From: Prochlorococcus sp. AG-459-B06
GTDB taxonomy: Bacteria > Cyanobacteriota > Cyanobacteriia > PCC-6307 > Cyanobiaceae
Direction of reading: 5' to 3'
DNA: 35,778 nt
Assembly: GCA_003209475.1 (NCBI GenBank)
Contig: QCQY01000013.1
Span: forward strand, 1-35,778
This document shows, one piece after another, positions 32,785 to 35,778 of this stretch. Both the position numbers and the translations under genes were made by a program. A model generated the notes under the pieces. It saw only the letters and a program-made list of their open reading frames with translations, made no database searches and was not told the origin of the DNA. The first letter of the stretch is position 1. Each line of letters opens with the position of its first letter.

Positions 32785-34191
32785 ATGGGGAAAGAAACAG
32801 CGCAAAAAATTAACAAGTCCAGAGCTATTAGAAGATTAGTTATTTGGTACAAAAGAAATTCGGCTGTGACTTCTATAGTTGGTACTGCTGCAAGTTCTGC
32901 AGCAACGGCAAGTAATGTTGCGGGTAATATGGTTTCTGGTGCTGGATCAGTAGTAACCACAGCTAGTAATGTTGCAGGTAATGTTGCAGGTAATGTAGTT
33001 TCAAGTGCTGAATCTGTTGTTAATACTGCTAGTAGTGTAGTTTCAAATGCTAGTTCAATAGCTAAAAATACATTACAGCCATTAGTTTTTGACCCATTAA
33101 AAAGATTACAAAATAACGATAGCATTTTAGATAGGGTGGAGGAATCTCAATCTAAAAGAATTTGGATCGCAGTTGATGGGATGGGTGGAGATTATGCTCC
33201 TGGTCCAATTCTTGAGGGTTGCCTAGAAGCAATAAGTAGATTACCAATAAATATAAAGTTTGTCGGCAATATTGAAAAAGTAAAAGATGCAGCAGAAAAA
33301 ACTGGTTTAGCAGAATTATTAGAAAATGAAATAAATAATAATCGTCTTGAATTAATTGATAGTGGAGAGCCTATTGGGATGAATGAAGAAGCTACCGCAG
33401 TTAGAAAAAGGAAAAATGCAAGTATAAACGTTGCAATGGATTTAGTGAGAAATAATAAAGCTGAAGCCGTCTACTCAGCGGGTAATTCAGGCGCCATGAT
33501 GGCTTCGGCTATATTTAGAATTGGGAGATTAAAAGGGATTGAAAGACCAGCTATAGGAGCATTATTTCCAACAAGGGATCAAACTCGCCCGGTATTAGTT
33601 TTAGATGTCGGTGCTAATACTGATTGTAAGCCATCTTATCTGCATCAATTTGCTCTTCTAGGTAATATTTATGCAAAAGATGTCCTACAAGTACAAAAAC
33701 CAAGAATTGGCCTTTTAAATATTGGAGAAGAAGAATGTAAAGGTAATGATTTATCCCTAAAAACATTTGAATTATTATCTTCTGAAAAAAGTTTTGATTT
33801 TGGAGGTAATTGTGAAGGACGAGATGTATTATCAGGTAGTTTCGACGTAGTAGTCTGTGATGGATTTACTGGAAATATATTATTGAAATTCCTTGAATCT
33901 GTAGGAGGAGTTTTATTAGATATTTTGAGATCTGAGCTGCCACGTGGAAGGCGGGGGAAAGTTGGCTCAGCTTTTTTGAAAAGTAATCTACTCAGAATCA
34001 AGAAAAGGTTAGATCATGCTGAACATGGAGGAGCTTTATTACTTGGGGTGAATGGTATTTGCGTTATTGGTCATGGAAGTAGCAAATCTTTATCAGTAGT
34101 GAGTGCTCTTCGCTTGGCTCACTCTGCAGTGAATCATGGTGTTATGGACAATTTAAATCAACTGCAAAAGCTTCAAGTTTTAAATTCATAA
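32785..34191 (+). CDS. plsX: Phosphate acyltransferase PlsX with long repetitive N-terminal extension
   Basis: PlsX turns acyl-ACP into acyl-phosphate for phospholipid synthesis as a peripheral membrane enzyme. The usual protein (about 330-350 aa) begins at a segment like I-A-V-D-G-M-G-G-D. Here that segment starts near residue 126 of 468, and the core is complete, with S-A-G-N-S-G-A-M-M-A near 235 and L-D-V-G-A-N-T-D near 272. Before it lie a basic amphipathic start (R-A-I-R-R-L-V-I-W-Y-K-R, 13-24), a Val/Ala/Ser/Asn-rich heptad tract (about 29-97), and a linker. The start ATG abuts the rpaB stop, and the extension is in frame without stops, so it is very likely translated. fabH and fabD follow. 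Confidence 0.93.
   Translation: MGKETAQKINKSRAIRRLVIWYKRNSAVTSIVGTAASSAATASNVAGNMVSGAGSVVTTASNVAGNVAGNVVSSAESVVNTASSVVSNASSIAKNTLQPLVFDPLKRLQNNDSILDRVEESQSKRIWIAVDGMGGDYAPGPILEGCLEAISRLPINIKFVGNIEKVKDAAEKTGLAELLENEINNNRLELIDSGEPIGMNEEATAVRKRKNASINVAMDLVRNNKAEAVYSAGNSGAMMASAIFRIGRLKGIERPAIGALFPTRDQTRPVLVLDVGANTDCKPSYLHQFALLGNIYAKDVLQVQKPRIGLLNIGEEECKGNDLSLKTFELLSSEKSFDFGGNCEGRDVLSGSFDVVVCDGFTGNILLKFLESVGGVLLDILRSELPRGRRGKVGSAFLKSNLLRIKKRLDHAEHGGALLLGVNGICVIGHGSSKSLSVVSALRLAHSAVNHGVMDNLNQLQKLQVLNS
32869..33075 (+). repeat. Heptad-coding tract in plsX with a 12-bp tandem duplication
   Basis: This tract codes for PlsX residues 29-97. Valine pairs recur every seven residues (49/50, 56/57, then 71/72, 78/79, 85/86), with Ala four residues after each pair's first position in the early repeats and one register shift near 69-70. 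At the DNA level AATGTTGCAGGT is duplicated exactly (32968-32979 and 32980-32991), coding for N-V-A-G twice, so the tract is prone to change length by slippage. Confidence 0.8.
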
Positions 34192-34200
34192 AACATATTG

Positions 34201-34220
34201 AGTCAAATTTATGTTTGACT
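34201..34220. promoter_or_regulatory. Inverted repeat between plsX and fabH
   Basis: AGTCAAA (34201-34207) and TTTGACT (34214-34220) form a perfect 7-bp dyad with a 6-base centre in the 53-bp gap between plsX and fabH. No T-run follows, so it is not a good terminator. It may be an operator or an RNA hairpin that tunes plsX and fabH levels. Confidence 0.45.
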
Positions 34221-34244
34221 AATATAAGTAACTAAAAAACTCTT

Positions 34245-35252
34245 TTGGAAGGAATAAATTTTAATCAGATTGGAGTCTCATTCAAGGGAAGCGGAAGTTA
34301 TGTACCTGATCAAATCCTAACCAATCAAAAAATTAGTCAAAAGGTTGATACAAGCAATGAATGGATACAATCTAGAACTGGCATTTCTGAGAGAAGAATT
34401 TCTAGCGTAGAAGATAATGTTACTGAGATGGGTTATAAGGCTGCTTTAACTGCTATAGAAATGGCTAACTGGGATATTAAAACGATTGATTTGATTGTTT
34501 TAGCTACTTCTACTCCGCATGATTTATTTGGATCAGCCCCATCCATTCAAGCTAAATTAGGGGCAGCTAATGCTGTAGCTTTCGATTTAACTGCAGCTTG
34601 TAGTGGTTTTTTATTTGCCTTAATAACAGCCTCACAATTTTTAAAAGGGGGTAGTTTTAAAAGGGCTATTGTTATTGGAGCAGATCAATTATCAAGTTTT
34701 GTTGATTGGAACGATAGAAGAAGTTGTATTCTCTTTGGAGATGGTGCCGGTGCATTAGCAATTGAATCTACAAATGAATTTGATAATTTTATAGGTTTTG
34801 ATATGAGAACTGATGGGGGAAGGGGTTCTTTTCTTAATCTTCCATCAAAAAAGAATAAGTATTCAATAGTTGATGAAATTGACTTTTTAAGCGGAGGTTT
34901 TTCTCCAATTCAAATGAATGGTCAGGAAGTTTATAAATTCGCAGTTAAAGAAGTTCCCCTAATTATTGAAAAGTTGTTGAAAAAAATGAAATATAATTCT
35001 GATCAAGTTGATTGGCTCTTGCTACATCAAGCTAATCAAAGAATACTGGATTCTGTAGGAGAAAGGTTAAAAATTCCCAGAGAAAAGATTCTTAGCAATT
35101 TAGAAAAATATGGTAATACGTCTGCAGCAACAATTCCACTAATGATGGATGAGGCTGTAAGAGATTATAGAATTAAACAAAATGATATTATTGCTACAAG
35201 TGGTTTTGGTGCTGGGTTAAGTTGGGGTGCAGCCCTAATTAAATGGGGTTAA
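34245..35252 (+). CDS. fabH: 3-oxoacyl-ACP synthase III
   Basis: FabH condenses acetyl-CoA with malonyl-ACP to start fatty acid synthesis. The 335-aa product has the full Cys-His-Asn triad: C119 in T-A-A-C-S-G-F, H261 in L-L-H-Q-A-N and N291 in Y-G-N-T-S-A-A. G-F-G-A-G-L-S-W-G lies at the end. The start is TTG 34245, and no ATG is near. Note that the purine-rich GGAAGGA lies just after this TTG, not before it, so the start remains a little uncertain. It precedes fabD by 18 bp. Confidence 0.93.
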   Translation: MEGINFNQIGVSFKGSGSYVPDQILTNQKISQKVDTSNEWIQSRTGISERRISSVEDNVTEMGYKAALTAIEMANWDIKTIDLIVLATSTPHDLFGSAPSIQAKLGAANAVAFDLTAACSGFLFALITASQFLKGGSFKRAIVIGADQLSSFVDWNDRRSCILFGDGAGALAIESTNEFDNFIGFDMRTDGGRGSFLNLPSKKNKYSIVDEIDFLSGGFSPIQMNGQEVYKFAVKEVPLIIEKLLKKMKYNSDQVDWLLLHQANQRILDSVGERLKIPREKILSNLEKYGNTSAATIPLMMDEAVRDYRIKQNDIIATSGFGAGLSWGAALIKWG

Positions 35253-35270
35253 AAACAAAATTTGAACATT

Positions 35271-35778
35271 ATGACAGTTGCATGGGTATTCCCTGGACAG
35301 GGTTCACAAAAAATTGGAATGGCAAAACAAATTGAAAATTTGAAGAGCACAAAAGAGAGGTTTAGTTATGCTTCTGAAATATTTGAGAGAAATTTATTTG
35401 AAATTTGCGAGTTAAATTCTGATCTAACAAATCCTCTGAGTGATTTGAATAATACAAGAAATACACAAATCTGTCTTTTTTTGGTTGAATCAATTTTATT
35501 AGATGCCTTAAAAGAAAATGGTTTTAAACCAACTTATGTTGCTGGGCATAGTCTGGGAGAAATAACTGCATTATATTGTGCGGATGTTTTTTCATTCGAA
35601 GACTGCGTATCACTAATAAAAATAAGATCTCAATTAATGGTAAATGCTGGGCAAGGATCTATGGCAGCAGTAATTGGTTTTGATAGAAATGAACTTGAAT
35701 TATTAGTCAAAAAAAGTGAAAATGTTGTAATTGCTAATGATAACAGCTCTTCTCAAGTTGTCTTATCAGGATCTAACG
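35271..35778 (+). CDS. fabD: Malonyl-CoA:ACP transacylase, partial (cut by window end)
   Basis: FabD loads malonyl groups onto acyl carrier protein. The first 169 codons are present. F-P-G-Q-G-S-Q (7-13) and the catalytic G-H-S-L-G-E with nucleophile S94 are intact. Q-G-S-M-A-A-V-I-G and I-A-N-D-N-S follow, where the family has the substrate Arg and the small subdomain. The C-terminal His and Gln lie outside the window. The start is ATG 35271, and it forms a lipid unit with plsX and fabH. Confidence 0.93.
   Translation, partial: MTVAWVFPGQGSQKIGMAKQIENLKSTKERFSYASEIFERNLFEICELNSDLTNPLSDLNNTRNTQICLFLVESILLDALKENGFKPTYVAGHSLGEITALYCADVFSFEDCVSLIKIRSQLMVNAGQGSMAAVIGFDRNELELLVKKSENVVIANDNSSSQVVLSGSN

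Noticed and set aside
32658..33125. 155-residue minus-strand frame with Thr/Leu/Pro/Ala repeats opposite the plsX start
   Set aside because: It is the complement of the repetitive PlsX extension and of the rpaB end; its repeats mirror the plus-strand heptads. The plus-strand genes are well supported.

Overview
The window looks like a piece of a high-light-adapted Prochlorococcus chromosome. It is strongly AT-rich (judged by eye, roughly one third G+C) and very tightly packed: genes share stop/start codons or overlap at their 3' ends, and several starts are TTG or GTG without a clear Shine-Dalgarno. The gene set is that of an oxygenic phototroph: NdhO, a CRR7-family NDH-1 factor, PetL, Ycf3, zeta-carotene desaturase, RpaA and RpaB, DUF751, DUF3120 and UPF0367. 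Gene order agrees with what I recall for MED4-like genomes. No database search was possible.

Layout. 1-1198: the left edge is broken. The first codons of what looks like an inositol-monophosphatase-family gene run directly into the antisense strand of a 3'-truncated TolC-like gene. 1223-7609: radical-SAM DUF512 protein, a candidate 37-aa ORF, DUF3120 membrane protein, nadB, a VKOR-thioredoxin fusion and rimO. 7615-10963 (minus strand): petL, a DUF4346-like protein, a FemAB-like acyltransferase, a RibD_C reductase and a tandem PTPS protein whose first domain lacks a catalytic His. 11014-16607: aroK, CRR7, a secreted DUF6816-like protein, GST, DUF751, rbfA, hemD, SRPBCC and crtQ. 16707-23032: A-type Fe-S carrier, TPR protein, LpxB-like protein, a small membrane protein, a TIGR01777 epimerase, ndhO, a J-domain protein, cysK, UPF0367 and an ECF-like ABC ATPase.

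23082-24849 is the accessory part. A tRNA-Asn(GTT) with its terminator is followed by about 1 kb holding two unrelated small genes, 12-bp ATTCGTC repeats on both sides, palindromes, and then a decayed second copy of the tRNA 3' end plus terminator. This is the footprint expected of an element inserted at a tRNA gene, without any recombinase left. One cargo protein (60 aa) ends in the exact cysteine/proline/tyrosine spacing of the CP12 C-terminal loop. Beyond it lie a pair of 22-nt direct repeats and a small charged protein of a type I associate with marine cyanobacteria and their phages.

25252-35778 returns to core genes: rpaA; a minus-strand group of copper ATPase, tmk and holB; ycf3; radA; then rpaB, plsX, fabH and fabD (cut by the window end). 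PlsX carries a roughly 124-residue N-terminal extension made of Val/Ala/Ser/Asn heptads, which is unusual for this enzyme. The best leads are this extension, the tRNA-Asn element with its CP12-like protein, the asymmetric PTPS next to other possible pterin genes, divergent genes with start codons 1 nt apart, and the deletion junction at the left edge.
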